A DNA stretch of 27,585 nt from Deltaproteobacteria bacterium UBA1386 (GTDB taxonomy: Bacteria; Desulfobacterota; Syntrophorhabdia; Syntrophorhabdales; Syntrophorhabdaceae): the NCBI GenBank assembly GCA_002305765.1, contig DBQU01000048.1, positions 1-27,585 on the forward strand, read 5' to 3'. The position numbers and the translations under genes were made by a program. Of the stretch, positions 7,165 to 14,018 are shown piece after piece. Position 1 is the first letter of the stretch. Every line of letters starts with the position of its first letter. The notes beneath the pieces were generated by a model. The model saw only the letters and a program-made list of their open reading frames with translations. It searched no databases and was not told the origin of the DNA.

Positions 7165-8771
7165 ACTGTCTCTTCCTCTTCCAACTCGTTCGTGAGCTGG
7201 GCGATCACCAGGCAGTGGTTCGATATGTGCTCCAGGTTGACAAGGACATCCACATATATGGGTCCGGCCTCGGCGAGACAGAGCTTTTTGTAGAACCTCT
7301 CCAGGTGCTTGCCCGTGGCGTTCCTGATCTTTACGTCTATCCTGTGTTCCCGTTCGACGATGAGGCGTACCAACGCGATATCCTTCTTCTCGATGAGCCG
7401 GCCGGCGTCCGCCAGGTTGTCGAGCACCAGGGTGCCTATGTCCCGAAGCTCCTCGTTGGCGGCCGGTGTGAAATGGGCTTTGCGCCTGAACTTCTGTTCC
7501 GCCAGTTCACCGAGGTTCATGGAGCGGTCTCCCATGCGTTCGATGTCATAGGCAAATGAGGAAAAGGCGAAGAGCTTCTTCGTGAGGGGCTGTGAAAGGG
7601 CGCCGCAGGAGATGCCCCAGAGGTATGTCGTGATCTCGGTCTGGAGGTTGTCCATGACGAGTTCCATGTACATGACGTTCTGTCGCTTGTTCCTCCTGTA
7701 TGCGACGAAAAGTTCGAGGGATTCCAGGAGCATACGCTGTGCCAGCGCGATCTGCCGTTTCAGCTCGTTCCTGACGCAGACAAGGGCCATGTCGGGGTTG
7801 CCCAGGTGTTTCGTGTTCAGGTATTCCGGCCACATGGCAATGACGGCGTGCTCCCCGGGGATGATCCTGCGGATCGCGTTCGAAAAAGGGGTGAGGAGAA
7901 ACATGAAGATGAAGACGATGACGATATTGAAAAGAAAATGGCAGAGGGCCACCTGCTGGGCAATGCTCGACGACATCGCCTTTAACACAGTGACGAAGGG
8001 CGACAGGAAAAGCATGCACACCAGGGCGCCGGAACACTTGAAGATGAGGTGAGCCAGCGCTGTCCGTCTGCCGTTGACATCGCTCGCGAGGCTGCCTATG
8101 AGGGCCGTCACCGTGGTGCCGACGTTCGCTCCGATGACTATGGGGACCGCGTTGTCTATTGACATGAGCCCCTGCATACCGAGCATGACGAGCATGCTGA
8201 TTGGGATGGCCGACGCCTGTACGATCCCCGTGAAGACGAGACCCAGGAGGAGAGCCAGCAGGGGGTTCTGCGCGGAAAGGAAATAGCGGCCGAAGACGGG
8301 ACTGTCCTTGAGCGGGGCCGCTGCGTCCCCAATGAGGCTCAGGCCATAGAATATGGTGCCGAAATAGAGAAGCGCCTCACCGACGGTCCTCACGCGGTCC
8401 CTGCCGAGAAAGTACAGCACGATCCCGCTGAAGAGGAAGAGGGGGGATATGTCCGTCACCTTCCACACGACGAGCTGTACGGTGAGCGTTGTCCCGATGT
8501 CGGCGCCGAGGATGATCCCCAGTGAGTGATAGAAGCTGACGAGCCCGGCGCTGACGAGCCCCATGGTGAGCAGCGTCGTCGCCGAGCTGCTCTGAAAGAA
8601 GATCGTGGTCACGAACCCCGTGATCAGCCCGTAGAACGGCTTCCGGACGGAAAAACGGATATACTCCCGTATCCGGGAGCTGAATACCCGCTGCATCTGC
8701 TCGCTAAGCTTGAGCATGCCCAGGAGGAAAAGGGCCAGACCTGCCAGAAAAAGAAAAACGTAATGGATCAT
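7161..8771 (-). CDS. Na+/phosphate cotransporter family protein with C-terminal PhoU domain
   Basis: The 536-residue protein combines the two inverted Na/Pi-cotransporter repeats with a cytoplasmic PhoU-like helical domain. The first repeat carries the signature QSSSAT (Q60-T65) and the second VQASAI near residue 183. About eight to ten hydrophobic segments fill residues 1-310. Residues about 345-530 form the PhoU-like part (ERMGDRSMNLGELAEQKF). Members of this family (NptA/YjbB type) move phosphate across the inner membrane with sodium; YjbB of E. coli exports it, so direction is open. It is the last gene of the FAH-metRS-beta-nptA operon, starting 6 nt after the preceding stop. Its terminal codons (Glu-rich tail, Thr-Val-stop) run into a repeat arm. 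Confidence 0.92.
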   Translation of the reverse strand: MIHYVFLFLAGLALFLLGMLKLSEQMQRVFSSRIREYIRFSVRKPFYGLITGFVTTIFFQSSSATTLLTMGLVSAGLVSFYHSLGIILGADIGTTLTVQLVVWKVTDISPLFLFSGIVLYFLGRDRVRTVGEALLYFGTIFYGLSLIGDAAAPLKDSPVFGRYFLSAQNPLLALLLGLVFTGIVQASAIPISMLVMLGMQGLMSIDNAVPIVIGANVGTTVTALIGSLASDVNGRRTALAHLIFKCSGALVCMLFLSPFVTVLKAMSSSIAQQVALCHFLFNIVIVFIFMFLLTPFSNAIRRIIPGEHAVIAMWPEYLNTKHLGNPDMALVCVRNELKRQIALAQRMLLESLELFVAYRRNKRQNVMYMELVMDNLQTEITTYLWGISCGALSQPLTKKLFAFSSFAYDIERMGDRSMNLGELAEQKFRRKAHFTPAANEELRDIGTLVLDNLADAGRLIEKKDIALVRLIVEREHRIDVKIRNATGKHLERFYKKLCLAEAGPIYVDVLVNLEHISNHCLVIAQLTNELEEEETV

Positions 8772-8777
8772 CCCATG

Positions 8778-9107
8778 TCAGGATATCTTGCTGCCGTTAG
8801 GTATGGCCTTGTCGGGCGTGAGGAGCACGACGGAGGACTTATCTTCGCTGGAGGCGGCAAGGAGCATACCGTGGGACATGATGCCCCGAAGCTTGCGGGG
8901 CTCCAGATTGGCCACAACGGCGATCTTCTTCCCCACGAGCTCTTCCTTCGTGTAGTACTGCTTGATACCGGCGACGATCAGACGTTCTTCGCCCATGTCG
9001 ATGGTCAGCTTGTAGAGCTTGTCCGCCCCCTCGATATCTTCGCAGGCCCGTATCTCGGCCACCCTCAGGTCGATCTTGATGAAATCGTCAAACGTGATAT
9101 TCTCCAT
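8778..9107 (-). CDS. Stand-alone tRNA-binding domain, methionyl-tRNA synthetase beta-like
   Basis: This 109-residue protein is one OB-fold tRNA-binding domain. It resembles the C-terminal/beta subunit of methionyl-tRNA synthetase: DFIKIDLRVAEI, ADKLYKLTIDMGEE, IVAGIKQYYTKEELVGKK, NLEPRKLRGIMSHGMLLAA and LTPDKAIPNGSKIS follow that family block by block. The related chaperone-like CsaA is the same size but lacks the GIxxYYTPEELVGK and SHGMLLAA wording, so MetRS-beta is preferred. No MetRS catalytic gene is nearby. AAGGAG precedes the ATG. It lies between the FAH gene (52-nt gap) and nptA (6-nt gap), probably in one transcript; the functional link is not evident. Confidence 0.9.
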   Translation of the reverse strand: MENITFDDFIKIDLRVAEIRACEDIEGADKLYKLTIDMGEERLIVAGIKQYYTKEELVGKKIAVVANLEPRKLRGIMSHGMLLAASSEDKSSVVLLTPDKAIPNGSKIS

Positions 9108-9159
9108 AGCTGCTCCTTGGGTTCAATGACGCCGGTCTCAGTCCCGGCGGTCAGGGTAG

Positions 9160-9786
9160 TCACGGCACGGCGGCCGTGACCGTGTTCGTAAGGGTCCCTA
9201 TGCCCTCGATCTCGACCTCGACGGTGTCGCCGGGGAGAAGAGAGCCCACCCCGGGAGGCGTTCCGGTAATGATGACGTCGCCGGGTAAAAGGGTCATTAT
9301 CCCCGAGATGAAGGACACAAGGTCATAGACGTCGAAGACCATGTTGGCTGTTGTCGACCGCTGCTTCACCCCACCGTTGACGCGCGTCACGATCTCGAGG
9401 GAGGTCGGGTCTATGTCCCTGACGATCCGCGGTCCCAGGGGACAGAATGTGTCGAAGGACTTGGCCCGTGTCCATTGTCCGTCCATCCGCTGCAGGTCCC
9501 TTGCGGTCACGTCGTTGGCGCAGGTGTACCCGGCAATGAAATCGCGGGCTTCACCGACGGGAACATTTCGCGCGCGTTTGCCGATGACGATTCCGAGTTC
9601 TCCTTCGTAATGGAGCTCCTGCGTCTGCGCGGGGAAAACGATGGGGTCTCCGTCACCGACGACGGACGTGGACGGTTTCATGAAGATGAGCGGATAGTCG
9701 GGAAGGTCCATCTTCAGTTCCCTGGCATGGTCCCTGTAATTGAGCCCCACGGCGACGACCTTTGAAGGGTTGAAGCTTATGCCCAT
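9160..9786 (-). CDS. Fumarylacetoacetate hydrolase family protein
   Basis: The 208-residue protein is a compact FAH-fold enzyme, of the size of FAHD1/YcgM-type acylpyruvases and catechol-pathway hydratase/isomerases. Family features are VGLNYRDHA at the start, the metal-binding stretch LHYEGELGIVIG, YTCANDVTARDLQ and the C-terminal GTPPGVG. These enzymes use Mg2+ or Mn2+ to cleave, decarboxylate or isomerise beta-diketo or 2-oxo acids; the substrate cannot be told from sequence. It has a GGGAGG ribosome binding site and is the first gene of the operon with the tRNA-binding protein and nptA. It is divergent from the M48 protease gene. Confidence 0.93.
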   Translation of the reverse strand: MGISFNPSKVVAVGLNYRDHARELKMDLPDYPLIFMKPSTSVVGDGDPIVFPAQTQELHYEGELGIVIGKRARNVPVGEARDFIAGYTCANDVTARDLQRMDGQWTRAKSFDTFCPLGPRIVRDIDPTSLEIVTRVNGGVKQRSTTANMVFDVYDLVSFISGIMTLLPGDVIITGTPPGVGSLLPGDTVEVEIEGIGTLTNTVTAAVP

Positions 9787-9817
9787 GATGCCTCCCGGAT
9801 CGTGTCCATGCTGTTCT

Positions 9818-9848
9818 ATTTTACGCTTTCCCCATGTTCGGCTGTCAA
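9818..9848 (-). promoter_or_regulatory. Candidate promoter of the FAH operon
   Basis: On the minus strand TTGACA (9848-9843) is followed by TAAAAT (9823-9818). Both boxes are good, but the 19-nt spacing is long, so this is tentative. It lies in the 135-bp divergent gap shared with the M48 protease gene. Confidence 0.3.
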
Positions 9849-9861
9849 GCTATTTCCTTTC

Positions 9862-9891
9862 TTGACAAAGGTCCGCGGGGAACATAAGAAT
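9862..9891 (+). promoter_or_regulatory. Candidate promoter of the M48 protease gene
   Basis: A perfect TTGACA (9862-9867) is followed after 17-18 nt by TAAGAAT (9885-9891), which gives a modest -10. The start codon lies 30 nt downstream. Confidence 0.35.
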
Positions 9892-9921
9892 GTAGGGTAG
9901 ACTACGGAGAAAGGGGCGGAA

Positions 9922-11385
9922 ATGTCAATCACATCGTTTCGTACGTTATTCTATCATGTCCTTCTGCTGGCGGTCGTTGCGCTCGCCGCCGCCGGCTGTG
10001 CCATCAATCCCGTGACGGGCGAGCAGGAATTGATGCTTGTCTCCGAGAGACAGGAGATACAGCTCGGCAACGAGCTCTACCCCAACGCCCTGTGGAGCGG
10101 AGAAGGCGGCGGTGGCGAATTCAGGGACCCGGCGTTGAAATCCTACCTGTCGAGCCTTGTCGTGAACATTCACCGCGTGTCGCACAGGCCCAACCTCCCC
10201 GTCGATTTTGCCGTTCAGAACACCTCCGTGCCCAATGCCTGGGCGATACCGGGTCATGTCGTGATGACCCGGGGCCTTCTCGCGGCGCTCGACAATGAGG
10301 CGGAGTTTGTTTACGTCATGGGCCACGAGATGGGGCATGTTTCAGCGCGCCATTCGGCGAGGCAGATGACGTACGGCATGCTCGGCCAGTTCCTTCTCGC
10401 CGGTGCGGCGGTTGCCATGGCCGGCTCCGAGTACTCCGACGCGGCGCTGACCCTGGGGTCCGCGGGTGCCGGGCTCATTCTTCTCAAGTTCAGCAGGAAC
10501 GACGAGCTCGAGGCGGACAGGCTTGGCGTAGAGTACATGACGAGGCTCGGCTACGACCCGCGGGCGGCCTTGAGCGCCCACAGGAACCTTGAGAAGGTCT
10601 CCGACCAGTACGCGCGGTCCATCGGGCAGAGCAGGCAGGAAAGCAGCTTTTTCAGCGAACTCCTGTCTTCTCATCCCAGGACCTCCATCCGTGTCGAGGA
10701 GATACAGAACATCATCAACCAGACGCCCCGGGCGGCAATAGCCGGCGACGGCACGGCACGGCAGCGCTTCCAGGGGGCCGTGGCCAACATCCGTCGCGTT
10801 AACGCGGTCTACGTGAACTACTACGACAAGGCCGTCCGCTCCCTTGAGAAGAACAATACCGGTGAGGCCCTGTCCTTCGTCAGGCAGGCCATAGCCCAGG
10901 ACCCCGGGCAGGCGCCCTTCTACGCGCTCTATGGCAGCATCCTGGTGAAGCAGAACAACCTTCCCGAGGCGGAGCGCTACTTTTCAAAGGCGCTCAGCAT
11001 CGACGGCAACTATCAACCTGCCCTGAGGGGAATGGGTGCCATCAGGTATGCCGGTAACAGGTATTCGGAGAGCGTGCAGTACCTCCAGAGGAGCCTGAAG
11101 CTTTTTCCCCAGGACCCGGCATCGAATTATTTCATGGGAATGAACTACTACAGGACGCGTTCCTACAGGTACGCCATAGGCTACCTGAAGCCCTTCTCGG
11201 AGGCCGCTCCCAGGCATCCCAGGATCCACGCCATCCTGGGACAGTGCTACGAGGCAGTGGGCGACTACCAGTCGGCATACGGCCAGTACACCATGCAGCT
11301 CAAGGTCGCCCCGAACAACGACGCGGGCGGTGTCGCGCGCTCACGCTCCCGGGCCATTGAGATGCAGTTCGCACCCAAAAAATAA
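9922..11385 (+). CDS. M48 family metalloprotease lipoprotein with TPR repeats (BepA-like)
   Basis: The 487-residue protein resembles BepA (YfgC), a periplasmic protease/chaperone that watches over outer-membrane proteins, notably LptD assembly. An N-terminal signal with a lipobox ending in AAGC (C26) predicts a lipoprotein. The zinc site is HEMGH (H135, E136, H139) with the downstream ExxxD ligand motif at E195-D199. Residues about 300-475 form several TPR units (ALYGSILVKQNNLPEAERYF; RYSESVQYLQRSLKLFPQDP). The family length and domain order match. The substrate is unproven, but lptD is also in this window, 8 kb away. GGGGCGGA is a weak ribosome site before the ATG. The stop codon overlaps the start of a palindromic repeat. 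Confidence 0.92.
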   Translation: MSITSFRTLFYHVLLLAVVALAAAGCAINPVTGEQELMLVSERQEIQLGNELYPNALWSGEGGGGEFRDPALKSYLSSLVVNIHRVSHRPNLPVDFAVQNTSVPNAWAIPGHVVMTRGLLAALDNEAEFVYVMGHEMGHVSARHSARQMTYGMLGQFLLAGAAVAMAGSEYSDAALTLGSAGAGLILLKFSRNDELEADRLGVEYMTRLGYDPRAALSAHRNLEKVSDQYARSIGQSRQESSFFSELLSSHPRTSIRVEEIQNIINQTPRAAIAGDGTARQRFQGAVANIRRVNAVYVNYYDKAVRSLEKNNTGEALSFVRQAIAQDPGQAPFYALYGSILVKQNNLPEAERYFSKALSIDGNYQPALRGMGAIRYAGNRYSESVQYLQRSLKLFPQDPASNYFMGMNYYRTRSYRYAIGYLKPFSEAAPRHPRIHAILGQCYEAVGDYQSAYGQYTMQLKVAPNNDAGGVARSRSRAIEMQFAPKK

Positions 11386-11537
11386 AGACGGCTTGAATGG
11401 CTTGAATCGCTTGAATCGCTTGAGAGTCAAAAGAAGAAAGCCATAGCCCGCTGTTGCTCCGGCGGCCGGCTAAATCCGGGCATTGCTTCTATAACCCTCA
11501 AGCCACTCAAGCGATTCAAGCCATTCAAGCCGTCTTT
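11384..11537. repeat. Stop-to-stop palindrome with 9-nt-period arms (AAAGACGG family), copy A
   Basis: The arms 11384-11414 and 11507-11537 are perfect reverse complements over 31 nt. A few further units pair with mismatches, giving about 40 nt per arm. Each arm reads AAAGACGG, CTTGAATGG, CTTGAATCG, CTTGA. The element begins inside the TAA of the M48 gene and ends on the last base of the stop of the convergent thiamine-binding gene, so it occupies the entire gap. The spacer contains CCGGCGGCCGG. As RNA from either strand it would form a long hairpin, so a bidirectional terminator or mRNA 3'-end protector is plausible; there is no U-tract. Confidence 0.9.
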
Positions 11538-11851
11538 CAGGTTTTCAGTTTCTTCCCCACCTTGGCTTCGACGGAGGCTATCTTGCCTTCGAGCCTGCCT
11601 GAGGCGCCCTTGCGGATATCGAACTTGACGGTGGAATAGACGCGGCCGCAGTCGGGTTCCAACTGCTCGTAGCACTTTTTTATGATGGACAGTGCCTGGT
11701 CCATGGTGTCTGTCTCCACCACGGTGCCCATTGGAGTGAGGCGGTAGGCGGCCGTACCCTCGTCGATGACCCTGAGGAGCCTCGACACGAAGGCGCTGAC
11801 GCTCTCGCCCTTGTCTGTGGGAAACATTGCGAATTCAAATAGAACGGACAT
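11537..11851 (-). CDS. Thiamine-binding protein, MTH1187/YqgV family (DUF77)
   Basis: The 104-residue protein matches the MTH1187/YkoF-like family by length and pattern: FEFAMFPTDKGESVSAFVSRLLRVI, the central TPMGTVVE and KCYEQLEPDCGRVYSTVKFDIRKG. Members form ferredoxin-like dimers or tetramers that bind thiamine or its pyrimidine part in the cytoplasm; a catalytic role is not known. AAAGGAGG stands 7 nt before the ATG. The gene is monocistronic, convergent with the M48 gene and divergent from the DUF748 gene. No TPP riboswitch was recognised in the 107-bp upstream gap. Confidence 0.92.
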   Translation of the reverse strand: MSVLFEFAMFPTDKGESVSAFVSRLLRVIDEGTAAYRLTPMGTVVETDTMDQALSIIKKCYEQLEPDCGRVYSTVKFDIRKGASGRLEGKIASVEAKVGKKLKT

Positions 11852-11922
11852 GAAGGTCCTCCTTTCCCGGTTACGGGAAGCCGCGGCGGTTCTCCTGTCT
11901 TTCCTTCCGGGTTCCCGTTCTG

Positions 11923-11934
11923 TATACTAGTATA
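11923..11934. promoter_or_regulatory. Palindromic divergent -10 region
   Basis: TATACTAGTATA is a perfect 12-bp palindrome in the gap between the divergent thiamine-binding and DUF748 genes. It contains TATACT in both directions, so it could serve as the -10 for both, or be an operator. The -35 sequences are weak on both sides. Confidence 0.3.
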
Positions 11935-11958
11935 AAACATTTCGAAAAGGATGGGAAA

Positions 11959-13116
11959 ATGGCTGCCAGGCGGAATGGGTTCAGGATATTCGTTGTCTCT
12001 GCCATCGTGGCTCTCTGCCTTGCCCTGATCGCGGCCGTCTTTCTCGTGAAGTACGCCAACATGATCGCCAGGGCCGGTATCGAGAAGGCCATGGGGAAGG
12101 ACTTCTCTATAGGGAGCATCGAACTGAAATGGGGAAGCGTCCGTGTCCATGGTGTTGCGATGAAAGACAGGGCCGGCAAAGAAGTGATACGGGTCGGGAA
12201 TCTTGTGGTCAAGGCCAGCTTCATGAGCCTTCTCAGGCAGAAGTACGTTATTTCCAGCGTCCTCATGGAAAAACCTTACATATACGTCGAGATCGACAGA
12301 AAAGGCGATCTCGTAAGTCCTGTCTTCCCGGCCGGTGACGAAATAGCAAGGAAAGCCGGGAGAAAGGCCGGGGATAGCCGCCGGCCCGAAGGGAAACAGC
12401 GTCCTGTGATACTCAAGAAGATCGTCATAGTAAACGGGTCCGTGGACTATCTCGACCGCAAGTCTCCGAAGGTTCCCGTCTTGACAAGGGTGCGAAGCAT
12501 AAACGCGGAGGTGCGAAACCTGACGGTGCCTTTCACGGACGATCTCACTCATTACGTCCTCAGGGCCGCCATCCCTGAGGGCAGGAGCACGGCGAGCGTG
12601 AAGAGCGAAGGCGGGATCAGGTTCCAGAGCAAGGACATGGAGTGCACGGCGGCGGTAAGGGAGCTTGACATCACGCATTTCAAGCCCTACTACCATGGAA
12701 GTCAGAGCATAAACATGACCAGGGGTCTTCTTGATCTGGACGTGCGGGCGAAGATCGTTTCCCGCAGGATCCACGCGCCGGGAAAGGCGGTGCTCAAGGG
12801 TCTGGAATTCGGAAGCGGCCACGGTCTGGGTGACAGGTTCATGGGTGTGCCCGTCACGCTTGTCGTGGCCTTCCTGAAGAAGAGCGGGGATCAGATCCCC
12901 GTTGATTTCGTCATTTCAGGCGATCTCGACAATCCGAAGTTCAACATCGCGGAGAACTTCGCTAGCAGACTCTCCTTCAGCATCGCCGAAAAACTGGGTT
13001 TTTCCGTAAAGGACATCGGGGAGTCGGTCTTCGGCCTCGGCACCGAAGGCACGAAAAAGATAGGTGAAAGTATTGAGGGTATCGGCGAGGGGATAAAGAA
13101 GATATTCAAACGATAA
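11959..13116 (+). CDS. DUF748/AsmA-like envelope protein
   Basis: The 385-residue protein has one N-terminal membrane anchor (residues about 8-32, FRIFVVSAIVALCLALIAAV). A long beta-rich periplasmic part follows, of the DUF748/AsmA type: IGSIELKWGSVRVHGVAMKD, VRVGNLVVKASFMSLL, VNGSVDYLDRKSP, VDFVISGDLDNPKFNI. AsmA-like proteins are thought to bridge the periplasm and move phospholipids to the outer membrane; this one is far shorter than the large DUF748 proteins. The C-terminus is an amphipathic run of Gly, Ile, Lys and Glu (SIEGIGEGIKKIFKR). The ATG follows AAAAGGATGGG. It appears monocistronic. The family call is good; lipid transport is inference. Confidence 0.75.
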   Translation: MAARRNGFRIFVVSAIVALCLALIAAVFLVKYANMIARAGIEKAMGKDFSIGSIELKWGSVRVHGVAMKDRAGKEVIRVGNLVVKASFMSLLRQKYVISSVLMEKPYIYVEIDRKGDLVSPVFPAGDEIARKAGRKAGDSRRPEGKQRPVILKKIVIVNGSVDYLDRKSPKVPVLTRVRSINAEVRNLTVPFTDDLTHYVLRAAIPEGRSTASVKSEGGIRFQSKDMECTAAVRELDITHFKPYYHGSQSINMTRGLLDLDVRAKIVSRRIHAPGKAVLKGLEFGSGHGLGDRFMGVPVTLVVAFLKKSGDQIPVDFVISGDLDNPKFNIAENFASRLSFSIAEKLGFSVKDIGESVFGLGTEGTKKIGESIEGIGEGIKKIFKR

Positions 13117-13266
13117 AGACGGCTTGAATGGCTTGAGTCGCTTGAACAGCTTGAAAGTCACAGGAACAACCTTTTCTGGCCATCATTCCCGCGCACCGGG
13201 GAATCCAGAGGTTGTTTCCTCAACCTTCGAACGATTCAAGCGACTCAAGCCATTCAAGCCGTCTTT
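13115..13266. repeat. Stop-to-stop palindrome with 9-nt-period arms (AAAGACGG family), copy B
   Basis: The arms 13115-13146 and 13235-13266 are perfect reverse complements over 32 nt: AAAGACGG, CTTGAATGG, CTTGAGTCG, CTTGAA. The third unit reads CTTGAGTCG here but CTTGAATCG in copy A, and the change is present in both arms. The left end lies inside the TAA of the DUF748 gene, and the right end directly abuts the stop of the convergent small gene. The spacer holds a second, nested inverted repeat (13165-13216). Confidence 0.92.
13165..13216. repeat. Nested hairpin with a dRS3-like ATTCCC-N8-GGGAAT core
   Basis: AACAACCT (13165-13172) pairs with AGGTTGTT (13209-13216), CTGG (13176-13179) with CCAG (13205-13208), and ATTCCC (13185-13190) with GGGAAT (13199-13204). 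The core has the form of the Neisseria dRS3 repeat (ATTCCC, 8 nt, GGGAAT). The resemblance is at motif level only. Confidence 0.6.
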
Positions 13267-13497
13267 TCAGTCCCTCTTGTACTTCTCGTTCAGCGCCCTT
13301 TTGAAGCGGGGGGCGTAGATGATGTCGAAGGTTTCGTCTTTTCCGGGGAAGAGCTTGAGCGCCTGCTTGCGCACCCCCTCGACGATGTGCATGGCGTGGT
13401 CGTGGGGGATGTCCTGGGTGCGGATGAACTCGAGCGCGAAGTCGACCACGAAACGAAGCCGCCTGAGCTTTCTCTCTTCTTCCAGGATATCGTCCAT
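13267..13497 (-). CDS. Small conserved-looking hypothetical protein downstream of lspA
   Basis: I do not recognise this 76-residue, mainly helical and highly charged protein (EEERKLRRLRFVVDFALEFI; HDHAMHIVEGVRKQALKLFPGKDETFDIIYAPRFKRAL). It has no membrane segment or cysteines. The ATG at 13497 has AGAGGGA upstream, and the gap to lspA is only 44 nt, so it is probably the last gene of the ileS-lspA operon. The stop abuts a palindromic element. An HDHxM-type segment and conserved aromatic positions suggest a real gene and not a chance reading frame. Confidence 0.7.
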   Translation of the reverse strand: MDDILEEERKLRRLRFVVDFALEFIRTQDIPHDHAMHIVEGVRKQALKLFPGKDETFDIIYAPRFKRALNEKYKRD

Positions 13498-13541
13498 GAC
13501 GTTCCCTCTTTATGGCTTCCGGCACCGCCTGCGATGTGCCT

Positions 13542-14018
13542 TCAGCCGGAGGGTTGCCTGCCCTTTGCCTCGGTCAGTTCGAGGAGGATGAGGAGCCCGA
13601 TGCCGATGGAAAGGGCTATATCAGCCACGTTGAAGGCGGGCCAGTGGTATTTCCCGTAGTGGAAGTCGAGAAAGTCGACGACGCTTCCATAGAATATGCG
13701 GTCGTATATGTTGCCCAGGGCGCCGGCAAGAATGAGGCACAGCGCGAAGGTCTTCGCCTTTCCCATCGTGTACCGGATAAGGATGTATACCAAGGCGGCG
13801 GCGACGAGGACGGGTACCACGGTGAAGATGTATTTGGCGTACCCGCTCTCGTTGAGGATACCGAAGACACCTCCCAGGTTCCTCACATGGACGATGGAGA
13901 GGAAGGACGTCACCTTTATCTCGCTCATCACGGGGAGATCCCTCATGATGAGCGCCTTCGTGAGTCTGTCCAGGGCGAAGATGACCGGTATCAGAGCAAA
14001 GAAAGGGTATCGGCGCAT
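13542..14018 (-). CDS. lspA: Lipoprotein signal peptidase LspA
   Basis: This is signal peptidase II, the inner-membrane aspartyl protease that removes signal peptides from prolipoproteins. The protein has 158 residues and four hydrophobic helices. Family blocks are DRLTK (D17), GALGNIYDR, VVDFLDF and FNVADIALSIG, with the catalytic pair at D115 and D133. I chose the ATG at 14018; a GTG three codons upstream (14027) is also possible, and neither has a strong ribosome site because the start lies inside the end of ileS, which suggests translational coupling. The ileS-lspA pairing is common in bacteria. Its substrates would include the M48 lipoprotein at 9.9 kb. Confidence 0.95.
   Translation of the reverse strand: MRRYPFFALIPVIFALDRLTKALIMRDLPVMSEIKVTSFLSIVHVRNLGGVFGILNESGYAKYIFTVVPVLVAAALVYILIRYTMGKAKTFALCLILAGALGNIYDRIFYGSVVDFLDFHYGKYHWPAFNVADIALSIGIGLLILLELTEAKGRQPSG

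Noticed and set aside
11384..11537. Classical Rho-independent terminator
   Set aside because: The stem is far longer than usual and no U-tract follows it on either strand, so it was annotated as a repeat with possible terminator function.
11384..13266. CRISPR array
   Set aside because: Units are 9 nt, degenerate and directly adjacent with inverted arms; there are no spacers of uniform length and no cas genes.
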